Counted from the stretch's first letter, positions 1 through 11,589 are shown. The stretch: 64,000 nt of DNA from Tethya wilhelma (GCA_964030475.1 CAXIPT010000005.1:3903709-3967708); one strand, 5' to 3'. Numbers and translations: made by a program. Notes: generated by a model from the sequence alone, not told the origin.

Positions 1-268
1 CAGTAGAGTGGGTTTGAATGAGTAGATTGGTTATATTTTGAATCTCAAGTGTCGTGTGAAGGTTGTGTTCTCCAGGTAGGAGAATGAGAGTGGTGTTTGG
101 AGAGAAAGAGTTCCTTGATTGAACAGCAATCTGAGAAAGGGTCATACAGGATTTTATTGTGTTACCTTTTTCAGGACATGGTGTATTTTTAGTTGGTTTG
201 ATGTAGTGGGTATTAGCCAAGGCCAAGGAGGTGGAGACAAGTATCAGTAGCAAAATGACTTGTTTCAT
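1..268 (-). CDS. N-terminal part of a beta-helix membrane protein (copy C'), runs off left edge
   Basis: The reading frame opens at an ATG at 268 and stays open for 89 codons to the window edge. It starts with MKQVILLLILVST, a typical signal peptide, and continues with the same pattern as copies B and C (HYIKPT, then CP, SCMTLSQIA, NTTLILLPGEHNL). Its upstream flank (about 269-730, read in reverse) resembles the DNA just upstream of copy C (about 23945-24529), so this is probably a C-type member. Unlike copy B it has no frameshift after the signal peptide. The product would be a secreted or surface protein of the family described at 13139-17599. Whether the rest of the gene is intact lies outside the window. 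Confidence 0.75.
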   Translation of the reverse strand, partial: MKQVILLLILVSTSLALANTHYIKPTKNTPCPEKGNTIKSCMTLSQIAVQSRNSFSPNTTLILLPGEHNLHTTLEIQNITNLLIQTHST

Positions 269-976
269 TGCAGAAGACAATTGGCAACAGACCTCAATAG
301 AGAAAATTTCAACATTTTACTGAAATGTTTGTGAAAATTTAAGGTGTAACTGATATCAAGATTGGCTGCCAACCGTGCTTGTCCCATGATTTTGCTTATG
401 GGAATGGAGAATCACTGGCCGGGTGACTTCCCTGCATGCTATACTACTATATACAGCATGTGCAGTAGCAGTGATTGAACTGATTGATTCTGCTGTGTAT
501 GTTCTGTCATAAAAGCACAGAAATTTTATTCAAGGAAACCATATGTATTCTTGGTAATTTTGTTAAGAGCAAATTGTACAGATTCTGTTTTACTCAGAAA
601 GTTAATCAAAATTTTTCTGAAAGTTTTTTTGCTTGCACATAAAATTGACAATATTATTCAGTAGTCATGCAACAATAATATTATTAGTTTATATTATCTA
701 GTTGTGTAAAATCAATATTACTCTACAGCCAAATAATTGATGATGATGTTATTTTGACCGTCAAGGTCCAAATTTATAATCTGCCAACATTGATACTGTC
801 AACCTAGGTAGGTAGAATTATTCTGACTTCCTAGGTTGACCTAACCTTGTAAACCAGGCCCTCCCTGGGCCTCCCAGGGCCTCCTCCTGATCACTAACCA
901 TCTTTCTTGACTGGCTCCACTGTATGTCAATGGTGTGGTGCTTCAATCAGACATATATAGTAGTAAGTATCTGCCT
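269..976. other. Flank between two family fragments; homologous to the region upstream of copy C
   Basis: No gene is seen here. In reverse orientation the part from about 269 to 730 shares recognisable blocks with 23945-24529, for example the block around AATATTGATTTTACACAA and the one around AAACAGAATCTGTACAATTT. The part from about 730 to 976 has no counterpart that I could find. It contains an imperfect hairpin (GTCAACCTAGG near 797 against CCTAGGTTGAC near 832) and a dispersed motif, CTTGTAAACCAG, near 856. It looks like the junction left by loss of most of copy B. Confidence 0.55.
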
Positions 977-1414
977 AGTACTGTTATATTGGTGATTTAG
1001 TAGGTCACAGCTTTCCATGGAAAATTGTTCGATCAAGGTGATCCTTCCTTCACAGTCCATCAGGGATAGTCCTCTGATATGAATGTAGCCAGTCTTCTCA
1101 AAGAAGATCACTTCTGAGTGAGTACAACTAACGGTTGTGCTCTCAGCACTAGAGTGGGTTTGAATTAGTAGATTGGTTATGATTTGAATCTCAAGTGTCG
1201 TGTGAAGGTTGTGTTCTCCAGGTAGGAGAATGAGAGTGGTGTTTGAAGAGAAAGAGTTCCTTGATGTAGCAGCAATCTGAGAAAGGGTCATACAGGATTT
1301 TATTGTTTTACCTTTTTCAGGACATGGTGTATTTTTAGTTGGTTTGATGTAGTGGGTATCAGCCAAGACCAAGGAGGTGGAGACAAGTATCAGTAGCAAA
1401 ATGACTTGTTTCAT
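947..1414 (-). pseudogene. Truncated copy B' of the beta-helix membrane protein
   Basis: An ORF of 155 codons starts at the ATG at 1414 with the family signal peptide (MKQVILLLILVSTS) and follows the copy B N-terminus closely up to about position 977, after NHQYNST. There the similarity stops abruptly and the frame ends within about ten codons. In copy B the same point (about 18505) is followed by some 1,590 more codons. Unlike copy B, the short A-run after the signal peptide is intact here (GGTAAAACAATA), so the reading frame continues normally. No beta-helix repeats or membrane segments remain, so it is most likely a deletion remnant rather than a functional short gene. Confidence 0.7.
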
Positions 1415-1817
1415 TTTGAAGTATCCCTTACAAGGATTTGTTTTTTGTGTGTGTGTGTGTGACAGGCTTTATTGTTGAATTTGGCTAATATAATTATTGC
1501 AATGTTTGCTTTACAAAAATTTATACTACAACATGTGCATGGATGTGTAGAAATTAACGCTGTAAAGTTATCATCATACTATACAGCAGAGATAATAAAA
1601 ATTCATTTTTAAAACTCCCTGCATTCTTAGACAGAGGTTCTGTTGTATGGTGAGTCATACAGATTTAGAAGCCGATTAAATGTAATAACTACAAATATTA
1701 ATTATGTGTAAAGCTAAATTGTGCCTGTAGGTGCATCACCGTAATATAATATCCGCTTTTCCTAAACCTAAATTTATCATACCACATACTATATACTGTT
1801 TGTCTGACCCATAATAT
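1415..1817 (-). other. Duplicate of the A-B intergenic spacer, inverted
   Basis: Read on the minus strand this stretch aligns almost continuously with 17600-18066, the spacer between copies A and B in the main array. Shared blocks include the one with AAAAGCGGATATTATATT and the one with ATCCATGCACATGTTGTAG. A short GT run sits near 1445-1461. No gene is seen. Confidence 0.8.
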
Positions 1818-2030
1818 CTAGTATGTACGTAACAGTTGTGAAGATTCACCTTCATGTATTTCATCATCCACTTGTTGTGTTGGCTGTGACAATGGCTCCT
1901 TGTTGATACTCATTAATGACTCTTGGGAAGAAACTTCATCTTTAGCAGCAGTGTCTACTTTCAGGGTAGTGAATGAATGAGGGGCCCTATCATCAGATGG
2001 ATTGGGAGCTTCTTCAGGCAAATTACAAAT
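1818..2030 (-). pseudogene. C-terminal tail of a copy A-like membrane protein, cut by an N
   Basis: About 70 codons before the stop at 1818 match the acidic cytoplasmic tail of copy A (17387-17599), with only a handful of residue changes. The shared core includes CNLPEEAPNPSDDR and SLMSINKEPLSQP. The match begins directly at the N at 2031. On the other side of the N lies an unrelated ankyrin-gene exon, so the rest of this gene is missing from the window. The fragment shows that an A'-B' pair exists in the opposite orientation to the main array. It may be intact elsewhere; here it is only a tail. Confidence 0.75.
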
Positions 2031-2031
2031 N
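2031..2031. other. Single N, probable contig join
   Basis: The sequence switches from a membrane-protein tail (left) to the last visible exon of a Death-ankyrin gene (right) exactly at this N. Both are cut mid-gene, so a join between unrelated contig ends fits better than a one-base ambiguity. Confidence 0.7.
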
Positions 2032-5000
2032 CACGCATGTAAGGGCATTTTGACTGATAAGGAATCCCAGTGGAGATGTATTCCGTGTGGCTCCAAAAAA
2101 GTCTGGTCGGATCATTTGAGTTTGCTGGATGTTGGGGATTACAAACTCAGCATTATATTGTCCATGCATGTGCTGAAATTACATTACATACTTGAATATT
2201 CCGGGCACATCTTCGAAAGAAGTTAGTAACTTTAATACTCTCGGATTTTGTAACATCAGCAAGTTCATTCAGCTTAAAATAAATGCATAATATTGTGCTA
2301 ATAGGATCTCAAATTTAGCAACTTTGTAAATAAGCGTGTACATATATTATACGTACCATAACTGTGACAACAAGTATATTGATTGTTAGTTCTTACATCG
2401 AAGTTTTTCTTCACTACATTCATACATATCTCACAGAACTGCCTCAAGACTTCATTTGACTGTGCTTGTAGTTCATAATCCTGACCAAGTCCAGATTGCA
2501 TGAATGCTGATCCAAAGCTTGTCTTTATGTGTACAACATAATAATTATATAGACAACTAACTTATACAAGTCTTAAACTGTTGTTGTATACCTCACTGTG
2601 TTGATTGAGAGCCAGGTATATCTCGATGTGATTTTTCAAATCCAATAGGCCATAGTCACAAGCTTTGGTCAGTGCCACTTGAGCTCCACCTAAACAGTCT
2701 AGAAGCATCTTTGTGCATTCAAAGTTTTCCACCCTAACAGAAATCCCTATTGGATATGCGAGTCCACTCATTGTTTTATCGAGTGATGGTTGGGTCAGTA
2801 GAAAGTTAACCATCTCATTCTTGTGACCAATAATTGCAAACCCTATAGCTGGAAAAGTACCCTGAAATAAAAATCGAGATATAATTATTGAAGGATCTGG
2901 CAACTTTTATACAGCAAGATTAAAGTTTAGTAAATTGTAAAGGCATTAATTTTATTTGCTACATAAACCAAACAGTGTTACTATGTGAGCACTGCTCTGA
3001 CTTACCGCACAGAGATGGTTAATCTTTGCTCCGTGATCAAGAAGAACTTGAGCATATCTTGCAAGGCCATGGGCACATGCGAGTGCTAAAGGGGTTTCTT
3101 CAACACTGCCCATTGAATCGTGATTGGAACGATGCTGTAAAGAAGTAAAAAATCAACTGCTAAGTGAAACTACTAGTGTGAGTGTTTTCCAGTAACGCCA
3201 TTGGATGTCTTGGGATAATCTCAAGGATATAAAAATATACCGTAAATCGCGAAATTTTCGTGTTAAAAATTTTTCGTATGTTAAATTTTCGTGTTGAATA
3301 ATTTTTGTAGCATTGCTGCGTTACGCAGCCCCACCCTCTATTTTGCAATTTTTCGTACGTTTAATTTTCACTACGAAAATTTATCGACTACGAAATTTTC
3401 ATGATTTACGGTAGCACAAAAAACATAGTACAAAATATTGGGAGTACCTAGTGGAGTTAGTTCATGCATGTATTACTTTCAATCACAATCAGAAAAAACT
3501 CCCTAGCTGTACTTACCCTACTGCAATTGGCAGGTGCTCCTAAGTCTAATAGCTTTTCAACCAAGTCATACTGGCATTTTTCTATGCATTCAAATAGCGG
3601 AGTTGTACCAGTCCTATCTGACAGGTTAAGCTTTACTCCAAGTTGGTCAAGAAAAAATCTTGTGACCTCCCATCGACTCTCCTTGCATGCTGCAAGTATT
3701 GGGGTATTGCTCTCCTTATCTTGGATGTTCATATCAGCACCAAAACCAATCAGCAGTTTCACCAACTTCAACGATCCTAACTGACTTGACAGGGTCAAAG
3801 GTCGAGAATGTGCCTATGCATAATAGTCACGAGCATGCACTAGAATACACCCTGCTGTTTTTCACTAATGTAACATGTTATAACCTGCTTGTGGCCGTCT
3901 GGTGAAGCATTATACTTTAGCAGACACTCAACAGCAAGGTAGGCACCCTCACCAAAGTCACTTATAGCTTGCAACAGCGGAGTAAAATACAGCTGCTTAA
4001 AGTGTGTACAGTGTGTGTATGTTTATCATAGTACCCTACACTGCTTAGTTTTTAGCTTTCACCGTTTTCGTGGATCAAAAATTATCCACAAAAATTGTTC
4101 AGTGAAAAGGTACATATGTGCGCACACACGCATTGCCAAATGATATTGTTCTGTTCAACTTATTCAACAAAAATCTGCAAAATGATATTTGTGGAAATTA
4201 GGCAGTATACTGTAACAAGAGCTTATGAGCATTGTAGCTCCTGTTATGAGCTTATATTATCAAGCCTGGCATTCGACATGAACTGCATTGTAGGAGGTAT
4301 TATGTGTAGCAGTAAAACCTTACTTTACTGGGAGGGTCCACTGACTTGTTCTTCTCATGAAACTTAGTCAGCAAGAGGGTGAGTAATCCTACATTACTTA
4401 GAACCTCTTTGCAATGGAGAACTGACAACCCATTCTGTGGGTGTATGTGTGTGTGCACACATTAGAGGGGTGGGAGGCTAGATAAATAGCTTGAAAACAA
4501 CTACTAATGTTATTGTGAATTTTTGTGTACTTTCCTTACATTGTCAGTATGTGCCAAGTGAGCACCTTTCGAAATCATAGATTCCACTCGATCCAGATTT
4601 CCACTGGCACAGATATAGTGAAAGGCATTCTTTCCAGTCTGCACAGTATTCAGATCAGACAATGGCCCAAATTCAATTATATACACTTGGCATTCAATGA
4701 CAACTTACACTATCATCAGACTGCTGTTGCTCAATAGGAATTGGTCCAACGACGGAGTCCATGATTGAATCAACCATGTCCCACTCTTGGAACATGCAGT
4801 GGATTAAAAATTTCTTACCATCAAAATCAGTGTTACCCTATAATATACACACACAATAACAACTTATTAGTTACCCTGTAAAGCAATGTGTTGACATAAT
4901 ACTCACTGTTTGTGGTTGCTGGACTTCACCACTAAGGTTATCATTGTCCCTGTGTGTAGTGTATTATCAATCATGTGTCAGATATAGTGTATTTACCTAT

Positions 5001-6237
5001 TTGTGGAAGATTGTTACAGTTTTAATTTGAGATTCGAATTTTCAATGGGAGATTGCACTTTCTTTGAGATTGACATACTTTATTTGAGATGGACAAATTA
5101 CTTTTCTAATTCAAAATTATTGGCTAGGTCGGGACATTGTGCTTTCATTCAAGGTGCTTTGCAGGCTTTTTATGATCCCCTTTAGTTGTTTATCTCAAAT
5201 GAAAACTGTTTAGTGAAAGTAGCAATCTCCAGTGAATAAGCTGTCAATTTCAATTAGGAAATTTTCCACCTTAAATGAAAGCTGCCAATCTCAACTGTCA
5301 ATCTTGATTGAATTAATCGTCAACGAAAATTGTGTCACTGATCTCAAATGAAAGCTAATGACAAGAAAACTTGTAGTAAACTCGTCTATCTTGAATGATA
5401 AATATCCATGGATAGTATCTCGAACGGGAATATGTGTGATTCTTGAATGAAGGGCAGTAGCAATCTCCCACAATAAAGTGCAAATGTCAATAACAAACTT
5501 CCAGGAATAGGGAATTCTCCTATGAACTTTTATGCATTGAATTTTTAAACAAACAGCCCATCGTATTGTTGGTATTGGTTCAGTATTGTTTGTAGATTCA
5601 GTCTTTTGTCCAGGAGTGCCTGTGTAAGGTAGGTGTGTGTGGCAGACATGACTGATTTGAACATTGGTTTAAGGCAGTGTAGCTTGATCAAGTCAAGCAT
5701 GTCCAATTAAGCAGCTGAAGCTAGTACAAAAAGTTAACTGGACTGTTAAAATGACTCTATTAATCAAAGTACCTCCGAGTACTTTACAGACTGCTTCAGC
5801 ATAGCCTGGCTTTTCTGCGCTTAGAAAGACTTTAATCAGCTCAGCATAGGTTGCCTTGAAACCAATCTTTTCCTTCCACTTCTGAATAGCAGCTCTCCTG
5901 TAAATCGTCAAATTGATGATACATAGCAAACCAGACCATGAAGTAATAGTTAGTAACTGTATTAGGAACTTGATTAAGAAACTTACGTTTGTAGGCGAAG
6001 ATCATACACACTTTTTTCAATGTCAGTAATTTCTACCTTGGTGAGGCCTAGAGCATCAGCTACACCACCTCTCCACTCATCCATAGATTTGGCAATGACC
6101 CCCAGGTGTTTGTCTACACCGTGATGCCCAAATCTATCATCGTCCAACTTCCATCCCAGCTTCTCTGTATTGTTTGGCGGTATGCAATCAAAGTACACCT
6201 GTGCTTCAAGATTCAATTGACTGTCATCCATGGCCAT
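2032..6237 (-). CDS. Death-domain and ankyrin-repeat protein, 3' end cut by the N at 2031
   Basis: I assembled these exons on the minus strand: 5987-6237 (ATG at 6237), 5773-5897, probably one starting at 5619, 4907-4949, 4709-4837, 4540-4638, 4324-4434, 3885-3992, 3517-3813, 3006-3134, 2592-2861, 2397-2522, 2192-2272, and a last one open to 2032. From 4837 onward all are phase 0, and several are near 99 nt, the size of one ankyrin unit. Exons 1-2 encode a Death domain at about residues 45-125 (the W, L and ATYAELIKVF..AEKPGYAEAVC pattern). The rest holds ankyrin-like units such as ..NTPILAACKESRWEVTRFF and GTTPLFECIEKCQYDLVEKLL. The family links protein-protein adaptor surfaces to Death-type signalling; the partner is unknown. 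Exons between 4950 and 5770 are not fully resolved. Confidence 0.75.
3240..3411. repeat. TA-flanked inverted-repeat element (mariner-type MITE, family CCGTAAATC)
   Basis: The left end CCGTAAATCGCGAAATTTTC pairs with the right end (GAAATTTTCATGATTTACGG), and a TA dinucleotide flanks each side. The interior is AT-rich with repeated AAATTTTCG words. It lies in an intron of the Death-ankyrin gene. A related copy is at 57907-58104. Confidence 0.7.
4990..5480. repeat. Degenerate short direct and inverted repeats (TCTCAAATGAAAG-like)
   Basis: Variants of TCTCAAATGAAAG recur at about 5192, 5266 and 5343, and the inverted form TTTGAGAT recurs near 5027, 5069 and 5083. They are not spaced regularly enough to call a clean satellite. 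The block sits between Death and ankyrin exons. Confidence 0.35.
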
Positions 6238-6537
6238 GACTTGAGCCTTCTCACTTTATGCCTTGCCTCAAAGGGAAACTAAAATTGTTGGTTTCTGACT
6301 GATGTTAAAATTAGTGACTTTGAACTAAAGCTAAAAACTCAAGATATGGAACAGTTAGGGCATCCCTGAAATTCTATAGATTCTTTCAGCATCAAAATGA
6401 TGATGATAATAAATGTTTCATACTTGCAACATCCACTTAGAGTTATTTCAGTGAGCTAACAGTTGTGTTAGTCAAAAAATTATTGTACATAAAATAATAT
6501 GGCACCATGATAACACAACAAACAGTATCATACTAGA

Positions 6538-6750
6538 GTTCAAAGGTTGTTATCTATCCACGTGGCATTTAATGTACATGGGTATTAACTTTATCAGTGT
6601 AGCTGCTACTCAAACATTTAGTGGACTGAATCTGTGATAGTCTCCTTGTCTGAACATGTAGCAAAAATTTCATAAACATAAACAGTGTAAAATGGGCTTC
6701 ACTGCAAAAGTAATGAAACAAGGCATGTCTCAATTTCAGCGCATAGCTAG
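6538..6750. repeat. Relic of the repeat family found at 63367-63880
   Basis: The start (TTCAAAGGTTGTTATC..CCACGTGGCAT) is the reverse complement of 63843-63873. The later part (ACAAGGCATGTCTCAATTTC) matches both arms of the 63367-63731 inverted repeat. The middle also shares a GATAGTCTC block. Confidence 0.6.
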
Positions 6751-6791
6751 TAGCTACTAAGGATTGGTAAATTATGCTTTTTTATCATTTA

Positions 6792-7009
6792 CCGTATAGC
6801 CGGAAATATTTATTGTCAAAAAATTTGACGGTTTGCTCCGCAGAACGTAAAATAAAATTATTGATGAATTTAATTTTGACAATTTGCGCATACGCATAAT
6901 ACATTCATACATTTTGCCCAAAATATTGGCAGATTTAAATTTGACAATTCGGACACTTTGACCATCAAACCGTCAAATTAAAATCCCTGTCAATATTTCG
7001 GCTATACAG
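6792..7009. repeat. TA-flanked inverted-repeat element (MITE, ends CCGTATAGCC / GGCTATACAG)
   Basis: The terminal inverted repeats of about 25 bp are imperfect (left CCGTATAGCCGGAAATATT, right AATATTTCGGCTATACAG) with TA on both flanks, as for Tc1/mariner-type elements. Internal words TTTGACGG and CCGTCAAA form a second, inner inverted repeat. A weaker relative may lie at 53790-53890. Confidence 0.7.
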
Positions 7010-7659
7010 TATGCCTAAATATTGTGTCCATTATGCTCAGCAAATCACCTTTCTCATTTTCTGAATAGATAAAATCTAAAGACGTACAGCAATTTTAGTT
7101 GCTACATGTACAGTAAGCAATATAGTCAGTGATGTAGTCCTCTAGAGAAAGCTTTTGTGTTCAAAAAACGAATTTTGTAGTAACGAAAACTGCCTTCTAC
7201 AGTAAACCAATCTGATAGAAATTTCTACCTATTATTGCCACATTTTGCTTCAAGTACCTATTATTCTAAAACAATTATTATGCTAGCATAATTTATCAAT
7301 GCCTAATCACTACTTCATTTTTAATGCCCAAGTATTACAATATAACCTAAGTGGCCTACCTGCTTATAATTTACTTTACTTAGCTAGTGATTGGCATGAA
7401 TTTGAACCATTATGTTATGTACAAATTTTTATTTGAACCATTGTGAGAGGATGAATGATCAAAAATGAAAATAGATAGTTAGTATTAGGGTGTGGCCTGG
7501 TACGAGGCTATCCTTGGCATAGTATATAGTGTCCTGGCAGTCAGCGAAGATACAATTAGTATTCAGGAAATGCAATCCCAATAAAGCCATTCTATCTTAT
7601 GTGTTTACAGTCATATGTAAATTAGTGTACGACTATGATGAAGTTGTTCCTCCCTGTAG

Positions 7660-7950
7660 ATTTATCTCAATGAACGAGAGTGCTCCATTCAAAGAAGAAA
7701 CCAAAAGGTCATTGAAGAAGCTCCAAGGTAGCTCAACATCCAACACCACTAGTTAAAAGCTAACTTATCTTTGTCTCTGGTTGTTCTGTTGGCAGCACCT
7801 TTATTGATCCTGACACTAGGCGTGCAATGGGAGAGCAAGCTGTTGCTCTATGCAGGGAGGTTGGATACAGCTCTGCAGGTAAGAGACTAAACCTTGTGTG
7901 TATATGTAGGGACATTGAATTGTATGGTATACTGGTTTGTTCATTTTTTC

Positions 7951-7989
<39 letters not shown>

Positions 7990-9326
7990 GCAGGTACATG
8001 TGAATTTCTAGTGGACTCTCAGAAAAACTTCTATTTCCTTGAAATGAACACAAGATTGCAAGTAGAACATCCCATTACTGAACTAACGACAGGAGTTGAT
8101 CTCGTTAAGGAGATGATACACTCTGCTGCAGGTAGATTACAGTGTGAAAGCTGATCAATGTCATGCACACATCTACTTGTGACTTGTTACAATCCTTAAT
8201 TCTACTGAAGGTCACCCCCTCACACTGACACAGGAGGACATTGGTATCAATGGCTGGGCTGTGGAAGCTAGAGTGTATGCTGAGGTCTGTACTTTATAGG
8301 GGATTGGTTTCACTGTATTTGATGGTGCTCTCTGCATGCATGGTCATACTGTAGGATCCAGTGAGGTTTCTACCATCAATAGGCTATCTCTCAACCTACA
8401 TTGAACCCAAAGGTCGACCTGGCTTGGAGAATGTGTGTTATCTAAACTGCAGTGAGTGTACAGCTGTATTAGTGTTGTGATGAACACACACATACAGGTT
8501 CGTGTGGACACTGGCATTGTTGAAGGCAGTACCATCAGCATGTACTATGACCCCATGATCTCTAAGGTATGTGTTGTATCTCTCTCATTCTTGTTCCATG
8601 ACTACTTCTGCCAACATTAGCTGGTCACCCATGGTGAGACCAGAGATGAAGCGCTGGCTGTCATGGCTAAGGCATTGGACAACTACTGTATCAGAGGTTA
8701 GTCCATCACAGCCAATAGGAATGTACAATGAACCTATTGATACTATCTCTACAGGTGTTAATCACAACATCCCAATCTTGCGAGACATCATCACTCAGCC
8801 TCGGTTTGTGTCGGGAGACATCACCACCAGTTTTATCCCTGAGGTGTATCCAACAGGGTTCAAAGGTCAGTAGATAGACCAATGCATGTAACTTGCATAA
8901 TCTAACTGAATGTAGTTATAATCGTACTGCACTGTCATGACTGGTGGCAGTTTTTACTGTATCAGTGAAAATTCATTTCCTGTAGCAAAAGATAGTGAAT
9001 ATTATTGTCTCTAACTCACAAAAAGTTTTATATTATGATGCTGTCTGTGATGCTGTATTGTCTTCTTTGATGTTTGTAGGTCGTGTGTTGGCTGAGGATG
9101 AAAGGAACGAACTGATAGCTGCTGCAGTGTTCATGCACGTGAAGAGAGAAGAACTAGCAAGAGGCTTCCTGAACCAAGAAAGGTGAAGACAGCCAGTTAG
9201 CACCATAGATTATTATAGTCTACTATATTCCTGTCTAGATACTCCAGTATGCATGCTATAGTTGTTTGATATCTAGAAGAGCTAAAGCTACTGTGTGTAT
9301 TTATATTGACAAAGTGGTTATATCAA

Positions 9327-9371
<45 letters not shown>

Positions 9372-9430
9372 ATCCCCTCTCACCTACTCTACTGTAGGCA
9401 GTCTCCTGACACTGATTTGACCCCCACTTC
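7660..9430 (+). CDS. PCCA: PCCA, first (partial) copy: middle exons of propionyl-CoA carboxylase alpha
   Basis: Exons 7660-7727, 7796-7878, 7994-8131, 8211-8284, 8355-8432, 8498-8566, 8621-8696, 8755-8865, 9080-9182 and the start of one at 9398-9430 keep one reading frame. They encode the second half of the biotin carboxylase ATP-grasp and C-terminal regions: [28 protein letters not shown] (the family's ATP-grasp/carboxylation signature), [15 protein letters not shown]. No upstream exons were found, and the copy is cut by the N at 9431 just before the biotin-transfer region. It is nearly identical to 9875-11640. I think it is an alternative haplotype of the same gene rather than a second gene. 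Confidence 0.8.
7951..7986. repeat. (GT)n microsatellite
   Basis: This GT run lies in a PCCA intron, directly before the acceptor at 7993. The equivalent run in the second copy is at about 10167-10204. Confidence 0.9.
9329..9368. repeat. (GT)n microsatellite
   Basis: This GT run lies in a PCCA intron. Its counterpart in the second copy is at 11540-11584. Confidence 0.9.
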
Positions 9431-9431
9431 N
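9431..9431. other. Single N, probable contig join between overlapping ends
   Basis: Left of it is the end of duplicate copy 1 (mid-exon). Right of it, within five bases, duplicate copy 2 begins. Confidence 0.8.
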
Positions 9432-9435
9432 GCAT

Positions 9436-10165
9436 TAACCAATCTGATATATAGAAATTTCTACCTATTTTTGCCACATTATGCTTCAAGTACCTATTAT
9501 TCTGAAACAATTATTATGCTAGTATAATTTATCAATGCCTAATCACTACTTCCAAGTATTGCAATATAACCTAAGTGGTCTACCTGCTTATATTTTACTT
9601 TACTGAGGTAGTGATTGGCATGAATTTGAACCATTATGCTATGTATAGATTTTTATTTGATCCATTGTGATAAGACGAAGGATCAAAAATAGTTAGTATT
9701 AGGGTGTGGCCTGGTTACGAGGCTATCCTTGGCATAGTATATAGTGTCCTGGCTGTCAGCGAAGATATAATTAGTATTCAGGAAATGCAATCCCAATATA
9801 GCCATTCTATCTTATGTGTTTACAGTCATATGTAAATTAGTGTATGACTATGATAAAGTTGTTCCTCCTTGTAGATTTATCTCAATGAACGAGAGTGCTC
9901 CATTCAAAGAAGAAACCAAAAGGTCATTGAAGAAGCTCCAAGGTAGCTCAACATCCAACACCACTAGTTAAAAGCTAACTTATCTTTGTCTCTGGTTGTT
10001 CTGTTGGCAGCACCTTTATTGATCCTGACACTAGGCGTGCAATGGGAGAGCAAGCTGTTGCTCTATGCAGGGAGGTTGGATACAGCTCTGCAGGTAAGAG
10101 ACTAAACCTTGTGTGTATATGTAGGGACATTGAATTGTATGGTATACTGGTTTGTTCATTTTTTC

Positions 10166-10206
<41 letters not shown>

Positions 10207-11537
10207 GCAGGTACATGTGAATTTCTAGTGGACTCTCAGAAAAATTTCTATTTCCTTGAAATGAACACAAGATTGCAAGTAGAACATCCCATTACTGAAC
10301 TAACGACAGGAGTTGATCTCGTTAAGGAGATGATACACTCTGCTGCAGGTAGATTACAGTGTGAAAGCTGATCAATGTCATGCACACATCTACTTGTGAC
10401 TTGTTACAATCCTTAATTCCACTGAAGGTCACCCCCTCACACTGACACAGGAGGACATTGGTATCAATGGCTGGGCTGTGGAAGCTAGAGTGTATGCTGA
10501 GGTCTGAACCCTACAGGGGATTAGTTTCACTGTATTTGATGGTGTATGTATGGTCATACTGTAGGATCCAGTGAGGTTTCTACCATCAATAGGTTATCTC
10601 TCAACCTACATTGAACCCAAAGGTCGACCTGGCTTGGAGAATGTGTGTTATCTAAACTGCAATGAGTGTACAGCTATATTAGTGTTGTGATGAACATACA
10701 CACACACAGGTTCGTGTGGACACTGGCATTGTTGAAGGCAGTACCATCAGCATGTACTATGACCCCATGATCTCTAAGGTATGTATTGTATCTCACTCAT
10801 TCTTGTCCCATGACTACCTCTGCCAACATTAGCTGGTCACCCATGGTGAGACCAGAGATGAAGCACTGGCTGTCATGGCTAAGGCATTGGACAACTACTG
10901 TATCAGAGGTTAGTCCATCACAGCCAACAGGAATGTACAATGGAGCTATTGATGTATCGCTACAGGTGTTAATCATAACATCCCAATCTTGCGAGACATC
11001 ATCACCCAGCCTCGGTTTGTGTCGGGAGACATCACCACCAGCTTTATTCCTGAGGTGTATCCAACAGGGTTCAAAGGTCAGTAGATAGAACAATGCATGG
11101 AACTTGCATAATCTAACTGAATGTAGTTACAATCGTACTGCACTGTCATGACTGGTGGCAGTTTTTACTGTATCAGTGAAAATTCATTTCCTGTAACAAA
11201 AGATAGTGACTATTATTGTCTCTAACTCACAAAAAGTTTTATATTATGATGCTGTCTGTGATGCTGCATTACCTTCTTTGATGTTTGTAGGCCGTGTGTT
11301 GGCTGAGGATGAAAGGAACGAGCTGATAGCTGCTGCAGTGTTCATGCACGTGAAGAGAGAAGAACTAGCAAGAGGCTTCTTGAACCAAGAAAGGTGAAGA
11401 CAACCAGTTAGCACCATAGATTATTATACTCTACTGTATTCCTGTCTAGATACTCCAGTATGCATGCTATAATTGTTTGACATCTAGAAGAGCTAAAGCT
11501 ACTGTGTGTATTTATAATGACAAAGTGGTTATATCAA

Positions 11538-11589
<52 letters not shown>

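Larger units (their letters stand above)
6238..7203. other. Intergenic, repeat-bearing; no gene seen
   Basis: This lies between the start of the Death-ankyrin gene and the duplicated PCCA block. It holds a relic of the repeat family seen at the right end of the window (about 6540-6745) and a TA-flanked MITE (6792-7009). No upstream PCCA exon could be found here. Confidence 0.6.
7204..9430. repeat. First copy of a 2.2-kb near-identical duplication (right end of a contig)
   Basis: The stretch from AACCAATCTGATAG onward, including introns and flank, is repeated at 9436-11640 with scattered single-base changes and microsatellite length differences. The copy stops at the N at 9431, inside a PCCA exon. 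The second copy begins a few bases after that N. This is what two overlapping, unmerged contig ends look like. Confidence 0.85.

Noticed and set aside
2002..2226. 74-codon plus-strand ORF crossing the N at 2031
   Set aside because: It depends on the N, and the minus strand holds phase-consistent exons of the ankyrin gene here.
4095..5185. Several plus-strand ORFs of 60-90 codons across the Death-ankyrin gene
   Set aside because: They are shadows opposite ankyrin exons or run through introns, and their translations have no domain character.
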